A DNA stretch of 64,000 nt, from NCBI RefSeq assembly GCF_024730785.1, contig NZ_CP102830.1, positions 2,542,001-2,606,000 on the forward strand, given 5' to 3'. The translations under genes and the position numbers were made by a program. Positions 9,276-17,994 of the stretch are shown here, piece by piece (the first letter of the stretch is position 1; the number at the start of each line of letters is the position of its first letter). The notes under the pieces are model-generated. The model saw only the letters and a program-made list of their open reading frames with translations. It was not told where the DNA came from and did no database searches. Origin of the DNA: Pseudomonas sp. LS44 (GTDB lineage: Bacteria > Pseudomonadota > Gammaproteobacteria > Pseudomonadales > Pseudomonadaceae).

Positions 9276-9399
9276 AAAACGAGCCATCGACATAGCCGGT
9301 GCGGCGCTGATGCAGCCTGCCTATCACGGCCATTGACACCAGGTGCGCTGCCGATCGGTTACCATGCTGGCAACTGAAATCAGCCGCAACGAGTCCGTG

Positions 9400-10746
9400 A
9401 TGAGCCAGACCTGGAGTCCCGAAAGCTGGAGAGGCAAGCCGATCCTGCAACAACCCGTCTACCCCGACGCCGCCCACCTCGCCGAGGTTGAACGCACCCT
9501 GGCCGGCTATCCGCCGCTGGTGTTCGCCGGGGAAGCGCGCGAGCTGCGTCGGCAGTTTGCCGAGATCACTCAGGGCCGGGCCTTTCTGCTCCAGGGCGGC
9601 GATTGCGCCGAGAGTTTCGCCGAGTTCAGCGCGGCGAAAATTCGCGACACCTTCAAAGTGCTGCTGCAGATGGCCATCGTCATGACCTTCGCCGCCGGCT
9701 GCCCGGTGGTGAAAGTCGGCCGCATGGCCGGCCAGTTCGCCAAACCGCGTTCGGCTAATGACGAGACCATCGACGGGGTGACCCTGCCCGCCTACCGCGG
9801 TGATATCGTCAACGGCATCGGTTTCGATGCGACCAGCCGCGTGCCCGATCCGGACCGCTTGCTGCAGTCCTACCATCAGGCCACCGCCACCTTGAACCTA
9901 CTGCGCGCCTTCGCCCAGGGCGGTTTCGCCGACCTGCATCAGGTGCATCAGTGGAACCTCGACTTCATCGCCAACTCGGCGCTGGCCGAGAAATACAGCC
10001 AGCTCGCCGACCGCATCGACGAAACCCTGGCGTTTATGCGCGCTTGCGGCATGGACACCTCGCCGCAACTGCGCGAGACCAGTTTCTTCACCGCCCACGA
10101 AGCGCTGCTGCTCAACTACGAAGAAGCCTTCGTGCGCCGCGACAGCCTTACCGGCGGCTATTACGACTGCTCGGCGCACATGCTGTGGATTGGCGACCGC
10201 ACCCGCCAGCTGGACGGCGCGCACGTTGAGTTCCTGCGCGGCGTGGGTAATCCGATCGGCGTCAAAGTCGGCCCGAGCATGGACAGCGATGATCTGATCC
10301 GCCTGATCGATGTGCTCAACCCGGACAACGACCCGGGTCGCCTCAACCTCATCGTGCGCATGGGCGCCGACAAGGTCGAAGCGAACTTCCCGCGCCTGCT
10401 GCGCGCGGTGCAGAAGGAAGGCAAGCAGGTGCTGTGGAGCTCCGACCCGATGCACGGCAACACCATCAAGGCGTCGAGCGGCTACAAGACGCGCGACTTC
10501 GCGCAGATTCTCAGTGAAGTACGGCAGTTCTTCGACGTGCACCAGGCCGAGGGCACTTACGCTGGCGGTATCCATATCGAGATGACCGGGCAGAACGTCA
10601 CCGAGTGCATCGGCGGCTCGCGCCCGATTACCGAGGATGGCCTGTCGGACCGCTATCACACCCACTGCGATCCGCGGATGAACGCCGACCAATCGCTGGA
10701 GCTGGCGTTCATGATTGCCGAGACGCTGAAGCAAGTACGCCGCTGA
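9400..10746 (+). CDS. Class II 3-deoxy-7-phosphoheptulonate (DAHP) synthase
   Basis: A 448-residue cytoplasmic enzyme that condenses phosphoenolpyruvate with erythrose 4-phosphate, the first step of the shikimate pathway. It is the plant-like class II type: [63 protein letters not shown] and SDPMHGNT are family landmarks, with the metal-binding Cys in GGDCAES. ATG 9400 gives the conventional N-terminus [10 protein letters not shown]; the in-frame ATG at 9343 would add 19 residues inside repeat-rich DNA. It resembles the stand-alone aromatic-acid enzyme, and no phenazine genes are nearby to suggest PhzC. Confidence 0.93.
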   Translation: MSQTWSPESWRGKPILQQPVYPDAAHLAEVERTLAGYPPLVFAGEARELRRQFAEITQGRAFLLQGGDCAESFAEFSAAKIRDTFKVLLQMAIVMTFAAGCPVVKVGRMAGQFAKPRSANDETIDGVTLPAYRGDIVNGIGFDATSRVPDPDRLLQSYHQATATLNLLRAFAQGGFADLHQVHQWNLDFIANSALAEKYSQLADRIDETLAFMRACGMDTSPQLRETSFFTAHEALLLNYEEAFVRRDSLTGGYYDCSAHMLWIGDRTRQLDGAHVEFLRGVGNPIGVKVGPSMDSDDLIRLIDVLNPDNDPGRLNLIVRMGADKVEANFPRLLRAVQKEGKQVLWSSDPMHGNTIKASSGYKTRDFAQILSEVRQFFDVHQAEGTYAGGIHIEMTGQNVTECIGGSRPITEDGLSDRYHTHCDPRMNADQSLELAFMIAETLKQVRR

Positions 10747-10764
10747 TTCCTGCTGCGTAGCTGT

Positions 10765-10825
10765 GTAGCCCGGATGCAATCCGGAGAGCCGGTGAGTGGG
10801 TTCCCCCGGATTGCATCCGGGCTAC
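10765..10825. repeat. Inverted repeat, GTAGCCCGGATGCAATCCGG family (full copy)
   Basis: GTAGCCCGGATGCAATCCGG at 10765-10784 is mirrored by CCGGATTGCATCCGGGCTAC at 10806-10825. Each arm is itself partly palindromic (CCGGATGCAATCCGG). Single-arm copies occur at 52734-52754 and 57090-57110. It lies between the DAHP synthase stop and the convergent glycosylase stop. Confidence 0.85.
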
Positions 10826-10869
10826 AGGTTGATGGCCGCCGTTAAATGCATCGCGGCCATGGGCCGCTC

Positions 10870-12072
10870 CTACAAATAGGCAGCGAGCCGCGCTCCGCCA
10901 CTGCGGGTGCAATTCAGCTGTACATGCTCCAAGCCAAGCCAATCCGCCAACGCCCGCAGCTGTCCGGCCAGCGCCTGCATACCCTCCTCGTCCAAGCCCT
11001 TTTCTTCTTCGTGAACGGCATGCACCGCCAGGCGGCTGAGCGCTCGCTCGGCGCGCAAGTCGACGCGTGCGGCCAGCCGTTCGCGGTGCAGAAACGGCAG
11101 CACGTAGTAGCCGTACACCCGCTTGTGCGGCGGGGTGTAAATCTCCAGGCGATAGCGGAAATCGAACAGCCGCTCGGTGCGTTCGCGCTCCCAGACCAGC
11201 GAATCGAACGGCGACAGCAAGGCGCTGGCCTCGATGCGCCGCACGGTATTCGGCTCGCCCGCACAGTAGGCGGGCTTGTCCCAGCCGTGCACCCGCACCG
11301 CCAGTAGATCACCGCTCTCCAGCAGCTCGGCCAGTCGTGCGCGACTGTCGGCGGGTGTCAGACGGAAGTACTCGCGCAAATCCTTTTCGGTCGCCACGCC
11401 CAAGGCCATCGCAGCGCGCAGCACCAGTTGGCGCTGGGCATCGGCCTCGTCCAATTCAGGCTGATTGAGCAGCGCGGTGGAGAACACCCGCTCGGGCAAG
11501 TCGTAAAGGCGTTCAAAACCGCGACGGCCGGCGACTGTCACTTCACCGGCAGCGAACAACCATTCCAGCGCATGCTTTTCCGCGCTCCAATCCCACCATG
11601 GTCCGGCGCGCACCTCTCGAGTGCTCAAGCTGCCGGCACCGAGGGCGCCTTGCTCGCGCACCGCTTGCAGCACGCGGTGAATCACGTCCCGCCGCTCGTA
11701 GCCAAATCGCGCCAGCTGCCCATAGATGCCCTGGCCATTGGCTGCACGACGCATGCGCCAGCGCAGCAGCGGATACAGTTCCAGCGGCAACAGCGAGGCT
11801 TCATGGCCCCAATATTCGAACAGTTTGCGACTACGTTTCGGCCCCCAGGCGGCCTGCTCCAACAAGCTCTGCGAGTAATCGCCAAGGCGCGAAAACAGCG
11901 GCAAATAGTGCGAACGCACCAAGGCGTTGACCGAGTCGATCTGCAGCGCACCGAGGCGCTCGATCATCTGGGTGAGATGCGTGTTCTTCACCAAGCGTGG
12001 CGGGCGGGCGGTAAAACCCTGGGCCACCAGAGCCAGGCGACGAGCCTGTTGCAGCGAAAGGGATTCGACCAT
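10870..12072 (-). CDS. YcaQ/AlkZ-family (HTH_42) DNA glycosylase-like winged-helix protein
   Basis: A 400-residue protein of the winged-helix family that includes E. coli YcaQ, which removes interstrand-crosslink and N-alkyl lesions from DNA. The start region MVESLSLQQARRLALVAQG and the block RLGALQIDSVNALVRSHYLPLFSRLG are characteristic. The Q-I-D triplet matches the QxD catalytic motif of the YcaQ branch, rather than the QxQ form of Streptomyces AlkZ. RRIEASALLSPFDSLVWER and YGYYVLPFLHRERLAARVDL are further family blocks. ATG 12072 is used; an in-frame GTG two codons upstream is possible. Together with alkA and ogt elsewhere in the window it points to alkylation repair. Confidence 0.85.
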   Translation of the reverse strand: MVESLSLQQARRLALVAQGFTARPPRLVKNTHLTQMIERLGALQIDSVNALVRSHYLPLFSRLGDYSQSLLEQAAWGPKRSRKLFEYWGHEASLLPLELYPLLRWRMRRAANGQGIYGQLARFGYERRDVIHRVLQAVREQGALGAGSLSTREVRAGPWWDWSAEKHALEWLFAAGEVTVAGRRGFERLYDLPERVFSTALLNQPELDEADAQRQLVLRAAMALGVATEKDLREYFRLTPADSRARLAELLESGDLLAVRVHGWDKPAYCAGEPNTVRRIEASALLSPFDSLVWERERTERLFDFRYRLEIYTPPHKRVYGYYVLPFLHRERLAARVDLRAERALSRLAVHAVHEEEKGLDEEGMQALAGQLRALADWLGLEHVQLNCTRSGGARLAAYL

Positions 12073-12140
12073 GAGCACACTCTGAGCGTGGATGGCCTAC
12101 CCTACGTCACCCCGCTCTGGCCGGCCAAGCGTTTCGCCAT

Positions 12141-12608
12141 TCACGCCGGCAGCGACTGCGGCTCTGGCATCGGATACGGCTTGGCAAAGGTGAACGCAGC
12201 CGGCGTCGAGCCGTTTTCCTCGAGCGAGCGCAATGCGGCCTTTGCCGATTCGACACTCGGAATCTGTCCCGCCGGGATCCACCACAGCGCGAGAATCGGC
12301 GTCTGCAGTTTCGCCATCCAGCTGGAGCGATTGCGCATCACGCGCAGATGTTCGCCGGAATAGACAAAGCCCTTCAGCGCCTCGAACGACTCCCACACCG
12401 ACATGTTGACGATGATCTGCGGGTCGTCGAACGCCTGGATCGACGTTGCATCGCCCTCTTCCGTTTGCAGGCGCCAGATAAAGCCCGCACTTTGCTCGGC
12501 CAACGCGTTGACCGCATCGAGCTGGTCGACAAAGTCCTTGAGCAGCGGATGATCCAGCGGCTCAAGGGTCCGCGCGATATTGATCTGGGCCAGGTGATAC
12601 TTAGTCAT
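12141..12608 (-). CDS. DUF3291 domain protein (dimeric alpha/beta barrel-like)
   Basis: A 155-residue soluble protein. The sequence MTKYHLAQINIARTLEPLD, the FVDQLDAVNALAEQSAGFIWRLQ stretch, NMSVWESFEALKGFVYSGEH and ILALWWIPAGQIPSVESAK fit DUF3291, a family related to antibiotic-biosynthesis monooxygenase folds. No reaction is known for it. AAGGAAGAAAT precedes the ATG. It lies 68 bases beyond the start of the YcaQ-type gene on the same strand, so co-transcription is possible. Confidence 0.75.
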   Translation of the reverse strand: MTKYHLAQINIARTLEPLDHPLLKDFVDQLDAVNALAEQSAGFIWRLQTEEGDATSIQAFDDPQIIVNMSVWESFEALKGFVYSGEHLRVMRNRSSWMAKLQTPILALWWIPAGQIPSVESAKAALRSLEENGSTPAAFTFAKPYPMPEPQSLPA

Positions 12609-12647
12609 ATTTCTTCCTTGCTATGCGGGAAACGCCACCGATACGAC

Positions 12648-12881
12648 TCAGCGCTTGGACGGATCATCCCAGAACGGCAGCTCGCTTTCTTGCATGGTAT
12701 CGGCCCGGCTGAGGCCGATATCCTTCAACGCTTCGTCGCTGAGCATCGCCAGTTGCCGACGCTGATGTGCCAGCTGGTACCAGCGACGCAATTGCCAGCC
12801 CAACGCGCGCCACCAGTGACGCCGTTCCGCTCGTGCTTTGCTCGCGGGTAGAACTCCAACAAATCCGAATTGACCTTTCAT
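12648..12881 (-). CDS. Small DUF1127 protein
   Basis: A 77-residue protein ending in the DUF1127 signature: RRWYQLAHQRRQLAMLSDEALKDIGLSRAD (residues about 31-61), an arginine-rich amphipathic helix followed by the LSD..LKDIGL(S/T)R motif. Such proteins have been linked to RNA binding and to phosphate or stress adaptation in other bacteria. The start was set at 12881 because GGAGG lies eight bases before that ATG; two upstream in-frame ATGs have weaker signals. It is divergent from the LysR gene at 12979 with a 97-base shared promoter region, so the regulator may control it. Confidence 0.82.
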   Translation of the reverse strand: MKGQFGFVGVLPASKARAERRHWWRALGWQLRRWYQLAHQRRQLAMLSDEALKDIGLSRADTMQESELPFWDDPSKR

Positions 12882-12978
12882 CGCATCGCCCTCCATGTGG
12901 GGATGGCGCCAGTCTCCTGCCGGACTTAAGATCAATCCAACGAATGTTTCTTATGCACTGCATCTGGGAGATTGATGA

Positions 12979-13833
12979 ATGGGCACTTATCCGAGCATCG
13001 ATACCGAACTGCTGCGCACCTTCGTGGCCATTGCCGATCACGGCGGCTTCACGCGCGCTGCGGATGCGGTCAACCGCACCCAATCGGCAGTCAGCATGCA
13101 GATGAAGCGGCTTGAGGAAGACGTGTTGCAGCGCTCGGTATTCGAGCGCGACGGCCGCCAGGTGCGGCTGACGCCGGAGGGCCAGGTGCTGCTCGGCTAC
13201 GCGCGGAGAATCCTCAAGCTGCACGGCGAGGTGCTCAATACCTTGCGCGAGCCGCATATGGTCGGCTCCGTGCGCATCGGCACGCCGGACGACTACGTGA
13301 TGCGCTTCCTGCCGGGGATTCTCTCGCGTTTCGCGCAGAGCTTTCCGCTGATCCAGGTGGAGTTGCATTGCGAGCCGTCCCACCAATTGCTGCAACGCCA
13401 GGACCTCGACCTAACCATCGTCACCCGCGAGCCGGGCAAGGAAATCGGCCAACTGCTGCGCCAGGAACACATCGTCTGGGCCGAAGCCCAGGGCTTCAGC
13501 CCCCATGAGCAACAACCCATACCGCTGGCGATGTTCAACGGCGACTGCTTCTGTCGAAACTGGGCCTGCAACGCGCTGGATGCGATGGAACGCGAGTATC
13601 GCGTGGCCTACACCAGCCCCAGCCTCTCGGCGATCATGGCGGTGGTCAGTGCTGGTCTGGCGGTAACAGCGCAGCTGCAAAGCCTGATCACCCCGGACAT
13701 GCGCATCATTGGCGAGGCCGAAGGTTTGCCGCGCATGCCGATGGCCAGCATCGTGCTGCTGCGTAATCCACAGGGTCAGTCGCAAGTCACCGAAACCCTC
13801 GCCGAGCACATCACCGAAGGGTTCCGGATCTGA
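12979..13833 (+). CDS. LysR-family transcriptional regulator
   Basis: A 284-residue LysR-type regulator. The N-terminal winged helix-turn-helix is clear (LLRTFVAIADHGGFTRAADAVNRTQSAVSMQMKR, about residues 10-43), followed by LTPEGQVLLGYARRIL and a type 2 periplasmic-binding-like effector domain (VRIGTPDDYVMRFLPGIL onward). CTGGGAG at 12964-12970 is a good ribosome site. It faces the DUF1127 gene across 97 bases, the classical layout for a LysR regulator and its target. The ligand cannot be read from the sequence. Confidence 0.92.
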   Translation: MGTYPSIDTELLRTFVAIADHGGFTRAADAVNRTQSAVSMQMKRLEEDVLQRSVFERDGRQVRLTPEGQVLLGYARRILKLHGEVLNTLREPHMVGSVRIGTPDDYVMRFLPGILSRFAQSFPLIQVELHCEPSHQLLQRQDLDLTIVTREPGKEIGQLLRQEHIVWAEAQGFSPHEQQPIPLAMFNGDCFCRNWACNALDAMEREYRVAYTSPSLSAIMAVVSAGLAVTAQLQSLITPDMRIIGEAEGLPRMPMASIVLLRNPQGQSQVTETLAEHITEGFRI

Positions 13834-13883
13834 CCGCGTCGCGGGCGAGCGGTGACTTGCCATAAAAGCCTGGAGCACGAAAG

Positions 13884-13899
13884 TTAAGCGCGCTAAATT
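13884..13899. promoter_or_regulatory. Candidate OhrR operator upstream of ohrR
   Basis: TTAAGCGCGCTAAATT contains the near-palindrome TTA(A)GCGCGCTAA. It lies 30 bases before the ohrR start, where an autoregulatory repressor site is expected. The same GCGCGC core flanked by TTAG/AATA recurs before ohr at 14472-14494. The assignment is by position and symmetry only. Confidence 0.55.
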
Positions 13900-13928
13900 G
13901 AGGCCAGGCTTACTTCCGGACTCCCGCC

Positions 13929-14378
13929 ATGACCCGCTCTAGCCGCTGCGAACAACTGCGCCTCGACAACCAGCTGTGCTTCGCCCTGTATTCCACCTCG
14001 TTGGCGATGACCAAGGTCTACAAACCCCTGTTACAAGCGCTCAACCTCACCTACCCGCAATATCTGGCGATGCTGGTGCTCTGGGAACGCGACGGCATTA
14101 CCGTCGGCGAGCTCAGCCAGCGCTTGCTGACAGATCCCGGCTCGGTCACACCATTGCTCAAACGCCTGGAAGTCGAAGGCCTGCTGAGCCGCACCCGTAG
14201 CAGTGCCGACGAGCGCGTCGTGGAGCTACGACTGACTGCCAAGGGTCGCTCTTTACAGCAGCAGGCAGAGCCGCTTCCCGCCTGCATCCTCGAGACCACC
14301 GGGCAATCGATCGACCAGCTCATCGCCCTCAAGCAGGAGCTAGTGAGCCTGCGCGCCAGCCTGCACAAGGCTGTCTAG
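13929..14378 (+). CDS. ohrR: Organic-hydroperoxide-sensing MarR-family repressor OhrR
   Basis: A 149-residue MarR-family regulator. The reactive N-terminal cysteine is in LDNQLCFALYSTS (Cys17), as in OhrR, with a further Cys7 and a C-terminal Cys119 (LPACILE). This fits the two-cysteine class, in which oxidised Cys17 forms a disulfide with a distal cysteine. The winged helix spans about residues 57-103 (ITVGELSQRLLTDPGSVTPLLKRLEVEGLLSRTRS, then DERVVELRLT). The next gene is ohr, the known target of this regulator. Candidate operators flank both genes. Confidence 0.93.
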   Translation: MTRSSRCEQLRLDNQLCFALYSTSLAMTKVYKPLLQALNLTYPQYLAMLVLWERDGITVGELSQRLLTDPGSVTPLLKRLEVEGLLSRTRSSADERVVELRLTAKGRSLQQQAEPLPACILETTGQSIDQLIALKQELVSLRASLHKAV

Positions 14379-14425
14379 AGCGATATCCCCAAGAGCCGGA
14401 ACGCTTATAGCGAACTGCCCCAAGA

Positions 14426-14494
14426 AATATATTGCGCACTAAATAAATCACGAGTAATTTCCGTCGCACGCATTTAGTTAGCGCGCAATATTTT
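14426..14494. promoter_or_regulatory. Paired inverted candidate OhrR sites in the ohr promoter
   Basis: Two related AT-rich sites face each other. ATATTGCGCACTAAATAAAT lies at 14428-14447; ATTTAGTTAGCGCGCAATAT begins at 14472. Each contains TTGCGC.CTAA in one orientation, 25 bases apart. They sit 28-96 bases upstream of the ohr start, over the likely promoter. The base composition contrasts sharply with the GC-rich surroundings. A dimeric OhrR at each site would explain the spacing; this is inference. Confidence 0.6.
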
Positions 14495-14521
14495 ATCAAG
14501 CAAACAACTTGGAGATACCTC

Positions 14522-14950
14522 ATGCAAGCCATCGAAGCGCTCTACACCGCAACTGCAACCGCCACCGGCGGCCGTGACGGTCGTGCCGTTTCCTCCGACG
14601 GCGTCCTCGACGTGAAGCTGAGCACCCCGCGCGAACTTGGCGGCCAGGGCGGCGAAGCCACCAACCCGGAACAATTGTTCGCCGCCGGCTATTCGGCCTG
14701 CTTCATTGGTGCACTGAAGTTCGTCGCCGGGCAGAAGAAACAAGCCCTGCCGGCCGACGCCTCGATTACCGGCAAGGTCGGCATTGGCCAGATCCCCGGC
14801 GGTTTCGGCCTGGAAGTGGAACTGAATGTCAGCCTGCCGGGCCTCGACCAAGCCGCCGCCGAAGAGTTGGTCGCTGCCGCCCACCAGGTCTGCCCGTACT
14901 CCAACGCCACCCGCGGCAACATCGACGTACGCCTGAACGTCAGCGTCTGA
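14522..14950 (+). CDS. ohr: Organic hydroperoxide resistance protein (thiol peroxidase) Ohr
   Basis: A 142-residue cytoplasmic thiol-dependent peroxidase that reduces organic hydroperoxides using dihydrolipoyl-protein electrons. Both catalytic cysteines are present (Cys60 in [10 protein letters not shown], Cys124 in [12 protein letters not shown]), as are the Arg18 and Glu50 that activate the peroxidatic Cys in the family. Length matches the family exactly. AGATACCT and GGAGA precede ATG 14522. It lies directly behind ohrR but has its own promoter region with candidate OhrR sites, and it is closed by a strong terminator. Confidence 0.96.
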   Translation: MQAIEALYTATATATGGRDGRAVSSDGVLDVKLSTPRELGGQGGEATNPEQLFAAGYSACFIGALKFVAGQKKQALPADASITGKVGIGQIPGGFGLEVELNVSLPGLDQAAAEELVAAAHQVCPYSNATRGNIDVRLNVSV

Positions 14951-14968
14951 CGCAAACGGCAGAAACGA

Positions 14969-14997
14969 AAAAGCCCGGCGAATGCCGGGCTTTTTTT
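14969..14997 (+). terminator. Rho-independent terminator after ohr
   Basis: AAGCCCGGC-GAAT-GCCGGGCTT followed by a run of T residues, 18 bases after the ohr stop. The A-rich left flank means it could also serve the convergent efp transcript. Confidence 0.93.
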
Positions 14998-15011
14998 GTA
15001 GCGCGTAAGGC

Positions 15012-15587
15012 TTAGGCCTGCGGCGCCTGGGTGCGGCCTTTGTAGGAACCGTCACGGGTATCGATTTCAATCCAGTCGTCGATGTTGCAGAAATCAGCAA
15101 CTTTGACTTCGGTGCCGTTGCTCAGCTTGGCAGTCTTCATCACCTTGCCGGAAGTGTCGCCACGGGCGGAGTTCTCGGTGTAGGTGATCTGGCGAACGAT
15201 GGTGGTCGGCAGATCGATGGAGATCACTTTGCCTTCGAAGAACACCGCTTCGCAGACGTCGGTCATGCCTTCTTCGATGAACGGCAGAACGCTTTCCAGG
15301 TCTTCGGCGCGCAGCTCGTAAGAGTTGTACTCCGGGTCCATGAACACGTAGTCGTCACCGCTGATGTAGGAAAGGTTCACTTCCTTACGCTCGAGGATCA
15401 CCGGCTCCATCTTGTCGTCGGCCTTGTAAACGGTCTCGGTCTTGGAGCCGTTGATCAGGTTCTTCAGCTTCATTTTGACGATGGCGCTGTTACGACCGGA
15501 CTTGGTGAACTCGGCTTTCTGGATAAGCCAAGGCTGACCGTCGATCAGGGCCACACTGTTGGGCTTCATTTCTTGTGCGGTTTTCAT
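15012..15587 (-). CDS. efp: Translation elongation factor P
   Basis: A 191-residue elongation factor that relieves ribosome stalling at polyproline stretches. The tip loop reads [15 protein letters not shown] and, counted from the ATG at 15587, places Arg at position 32. This is the residue rhamnosylated by EarP in Pseudomonas and Neisseria, so the start is strongly supported; a longer upstream frame would shift it. The C-terminal block [21 protein letters not shown] is typical. EarP is encoded 34 bases upstream on the same strand. The proline-rich secreted protein at 18766 would be an obvious EF-P-dependent product. Confidence 0.96.
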   Translation of the reverse strand: MKTAQEMKPNSVALIDGQPWLIQKAEFTKSGRNSAIVKMKLKNLINGSKTETVYKADDKMEPVILERKEVNLSYISGDDYVFMDPEYNSYELRAEDLESVLPFIEEGMTDVCEAVFFEGKVISIDLPTTIVRQITYTENSARGDTSGKVMKTAKLSNGTEVKVADFCNIDDWIEIDTRDGSYKGRTQAPQA

Positions 15588-15621
15588 ACGAATATCCGGA
15601 ATTAGATGGAGATGCGAATTT

Positions 15622-16764
15622 CTAGGCCGCGCATGATAGCCAATTTCGGTAAAACTGTACCAGCGCTGCGGTGAGATCAGGACGGGAGGCCTGCTGCAGG
15701 CACCAGCGTTCGGCATGTTCAGCCAGCTCGGGCCATACCTTTAGACAGGCATTCCAGCTCTTGGTCATGTCTTCACCGGCATTCCATGCCTGCCATAAGC
15801 CGCTCAACGCCGCATCTGCCGTGACCGACAACTCCTGTCGATACAGGCTGAGAAAGGCCTCGAGCTTGTCCCAATGCGCCTGCTCATCCTGCTCGTAGAT
15901 ATGCCAGAGCAGCGGCCGCCCGGCCCATTGCGCACGCACGAACGAATCCTCGCCGCGCACAATATTGGCGTCGCAGCTCCAGAGCAGCAGGTCGTAATCC
16001 TCCTGCCGCATGAAGGGCAAGAGATGCACCTGCAGATTGCCACGCCGCCAATTGCCGCCTACGACAAGATCGCCCTCGCCCAGCCAGGCTTGCACGTCAG
16101 CGACAACACGCCCCTGCGGCACCAGCAATTGGATTGCTGCGTCGCTAGCTGCCAGCGCGTCCAGCCAACTCGCCACGGCGGGGTTCTCATAAGCGAACAG
16201 CGAAATCAGCCGAGACTCAGGCGCCACCGCCACACCGATACTGGCCAGGAATACCTTGCGCGCCTCCGGGTCAGCCTGGAATACCCGGCGCCTGGCAAGC
16301 AGATCAACCTCACGCAACAGACCGCCGGTGTCGTGGGTGAAGCCGGGGAAAAAGAAGAACTTCCGCAAGCCGTTAGCCTGCGGCGATGGCAGGCCGTGGC
16401 AGCCACCCACCCAGTCTTCAGCGCTGAGATACTCCAGATTCAGCCACAGCGTCCGGGGTCGGGCCGCCATCGCTTCTATATAGGCAGGTGGCAAATGACA
16501 GGCGAAGGCCTCGATTACCACTTGGCCCGGCTCGACCACCTGCCAGTCGGGGTGCCACACCCGCACTTCGACACCCTGCTGCCATTGGCTGTCGGCGAGT
16601 GCATCGGCTTCGGGACAGAGGCGCACGAACGCCCGCAGGTCATCCACCCACAACCGCACCGCCTGCCCATGCTCGACCACCAGCTGCCTGGCCAAGCGCC
16701 AGGTCACGCCGATGTCGCCATAGTTGTCGACGACGCTGCAGAAGATGTCCCAGGTGGTTTTCAT
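15622..16764 (-). CDS. earP: EF-P arginine rhamnosyltransferase EarP
   Basis: A 380-residue GT-B glycosyltransferase that attaches rhamnose from dTDP-beta-L-rhamnose to Arg32 of EF-P. The N-terminus [20 protein letters not shown] carries Asp13 and Asp17, both known to be required in the family. [14 protein letters not shown] at about residues 267-280 holds the conserved Glu of the donor site. It directly precedes efp, its protein substrate gene, in the usual Pseudomonas arrangement. The start at 16764 is the first ATG of the conserved N-terminus. Confidence 0.95.
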   Translation of the reverse strand: MKTTWDIFCSVVDNYGDIGVTWRLARQLVVEHGQAVRLWVDDLRAFVRLCPEADALADSQWQQGVEVRVWHPDWQVVEPGQVVIEAFACHLPPAYIEAMAARPRTLWLNLEYLSAEDWVGGCHGLPSPQANGLRKFFFFPGFTHDTGGLLREVDLLARRRVFQADPEARKVFLASIGVAVAPESRLISLFAYENPAVASWLDALAASDAAIQLLVPQGRVVADVQAWLGEGDLVVGGNWRRGNLQVHLLPFMRQEDYDLLLWSCDANIVRGEDSFVRAQWAGRPLLWHIYEQDEQAHWDKLEAFLSLYRQELSVTADAALSGLWQAWNAGEDMTKSWNACLKVWPELAEHAERWCLQQASRPDLTAALVQFYRNWLSCAA

Positions 16765-16842
16765 CGCTGGCTCCAGGGCGCGGCTGCCGCCATCTCTATC
16801 ACTGCGCCGACTGAGTGGCGACCGTAGCAGACGTCAGAATGC

Positions 16843-16877
16843 AAAAAACCCCTGAAGATCGCTCTGTCAGGGGTTTT
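16843..16877 (-). terminator. Terminator downstream of tRNA-Ser
   Basis: AAAACCCCTGA and TCAGGGGTTTT form an 11-base stem. Read on the minus strand it ends in TTTTTT, directly after the tRNA gene. Confidence 0.85.
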
Positions 16878-16884
16878 GCGAAAG

Positions 16885-16974
16885 TGGCGGTGAAGAAGGG
16901 ATTCGAACCCTTGATACAGTTTCCTGTATACACACTTTCCAGGCGTGCTCCTTCAACCGCTCGGACACTTCACC
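16885..16974 (-). tRNA. tRNA-Ser (anticodon GGA)
   Basis: On the minus strand the 90-base sequence begins GGTGAAGTGTCCGAGCGG and ends CTTCACCGCCA, so the acceptor stem closes (GGTGAAG with CTTCACC) and CCA is encoded. The anticodon loop reads CTGGAAA within CGCCTGGAAAGTG, giving GGA, which reads UCC and UCU. A long variable arm (TGTATACAGGAAACTGTATC) and TTCGAAT in the T loop confirm a serine tRNA. Confidence 0.96.
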
Positions 16975-17199
16975 GGATCTCGACCGACCTTGCGGTCCGT
17001 CGAGGCGCGCTAATCTAGCCGAACACCCCGCCAAAGGCAAAGTTTTTTTGCAGAAGATTCATGCGCTTAAGCCAGCGTAGTGGTTCGCGGCAGTGCCGCC
17101 GGGGTGACTCATCAGTCAGCCAGGGCGCTTTACCGCAGGTTTGCCGATGGGTAACGTCAGCCCACTTTCAGTCTCTTTCACGCCGCAAGGAACTCCGCC

Positions 17200-17889
17200 A
17201 TGAGCGATCTGATCAGCTACCAACTCGAAGACGGCATTGCCACCCTGACCCTCAGCAATGGCAAGGTCAATGCAATCTCGCCGGATGTAATCGCCGCCTT
17301 CAATGCTGCGCTGGACCGCGCCGAGCAGGATCGCGCTGTGGTAATCATCACCGGCCAACCCGGCATTCTCTCCGGCGGCTATGACCTCAAGGTGATGACC
17401 TCCGGTCCGCAGAATGCGATCAATCTGGTTGCCGCTGGCTCTACGTTAGCGCGGCGCCTGCTCGCTCATCCATTCCCGGTGATCGTTGCCTGCCCGGGTC
17501 ACGCGGTGGCGAAAGGCGCCTTCATCCTGCTCTCGGCCGACTACCGCATTGGCGTCGAAGGGCCGTTCAGCATCGGGCTGAACGAAGTGCAGATCGGCAT
17601 GACCATGCATCACGTCGGCATCGAACTGGCGCGTGACCGCTTGCACAAGTCGGCATTCCACCGTTCGGTGATCAACGGCGAGATGTTCGATCCACAAAGC
17701 GCGGTCGACGCCGGCTTCCTCGACAAGGTCGTCGCACCTGAACAGCTGCAGGCCTCTGCGCTGGCCGCCGCGCAGCAATTGAAAAAGATCAACATGATTG
17801 CCCACCGCAACACCAAGCTCAAAGTCCGCAAGGCTCTGCTGGAGGCGCTGGACACGTCGATCGAACTGGATCGCCAGCACGCCATCTGA
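17200..17889 (+). CDS. Enoyl-CoA hydratase/isomerase family protein (crotonase)
   Basis: A short 229-residue crotonase. Oxyanion-hole segments are QPGILSGGYDLKVM (near residues 53-66) and CPGHAVAKGAFILLSADYRI. The C-terminal trimerisation helix is shorter than in full-length hydratases. LNEVQIGMTMHHVGIELARDR carries the region where hydratases have their second catalytic Glu, but I cannot assign the chemistry. AAGGAACTCCGCC before the ATG is a good ribosome site. It is a different subgroup from the crotonase at 1762. Confidence 0.87.
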   Translation: MSDLISYQLEDGIATLTLSNGKVNAISPDVIAAFNAALDRAEQDRAVVIITGQPGILSGGYDLKVMTSGPQNAINLVAAGSTLARRLLAHPFPVIVACPGHAVAKGAFILLSADYRIGVEGPFSIGLNEVQIGMTMHHVGIELARDRLHKSAFHRSVINGEMFDPQSAVDAGFLDKVVAPEQLQASALAAAQQLKKINMIAHRNTKLKVRKALLEALDTSIELDRQHAI

Positions 17890-17994
17890 ACAGTTGCCTC
17901 GCTGAGCAGGCCCGGTTCTGCGCCGGTTTTTTGTGTTTGTTGCCGGTGATTCGCTGACTATGCTGCAACAACACCGCACGCAAAGAGACAGTTT

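Noticed and set aside
9186..9377. 63-codon plus-strand frame before DAHP synthase
   Set aside because: It runs through the GATACCCA palindrome, and I see no independent evidence for translation.
9400..10746. Phenazine-pathway PhzC
   Set aside because: It is a class II DAHP synthase, but no other phenazine genes are nearby, and its neighbours match the general metabolic locus.
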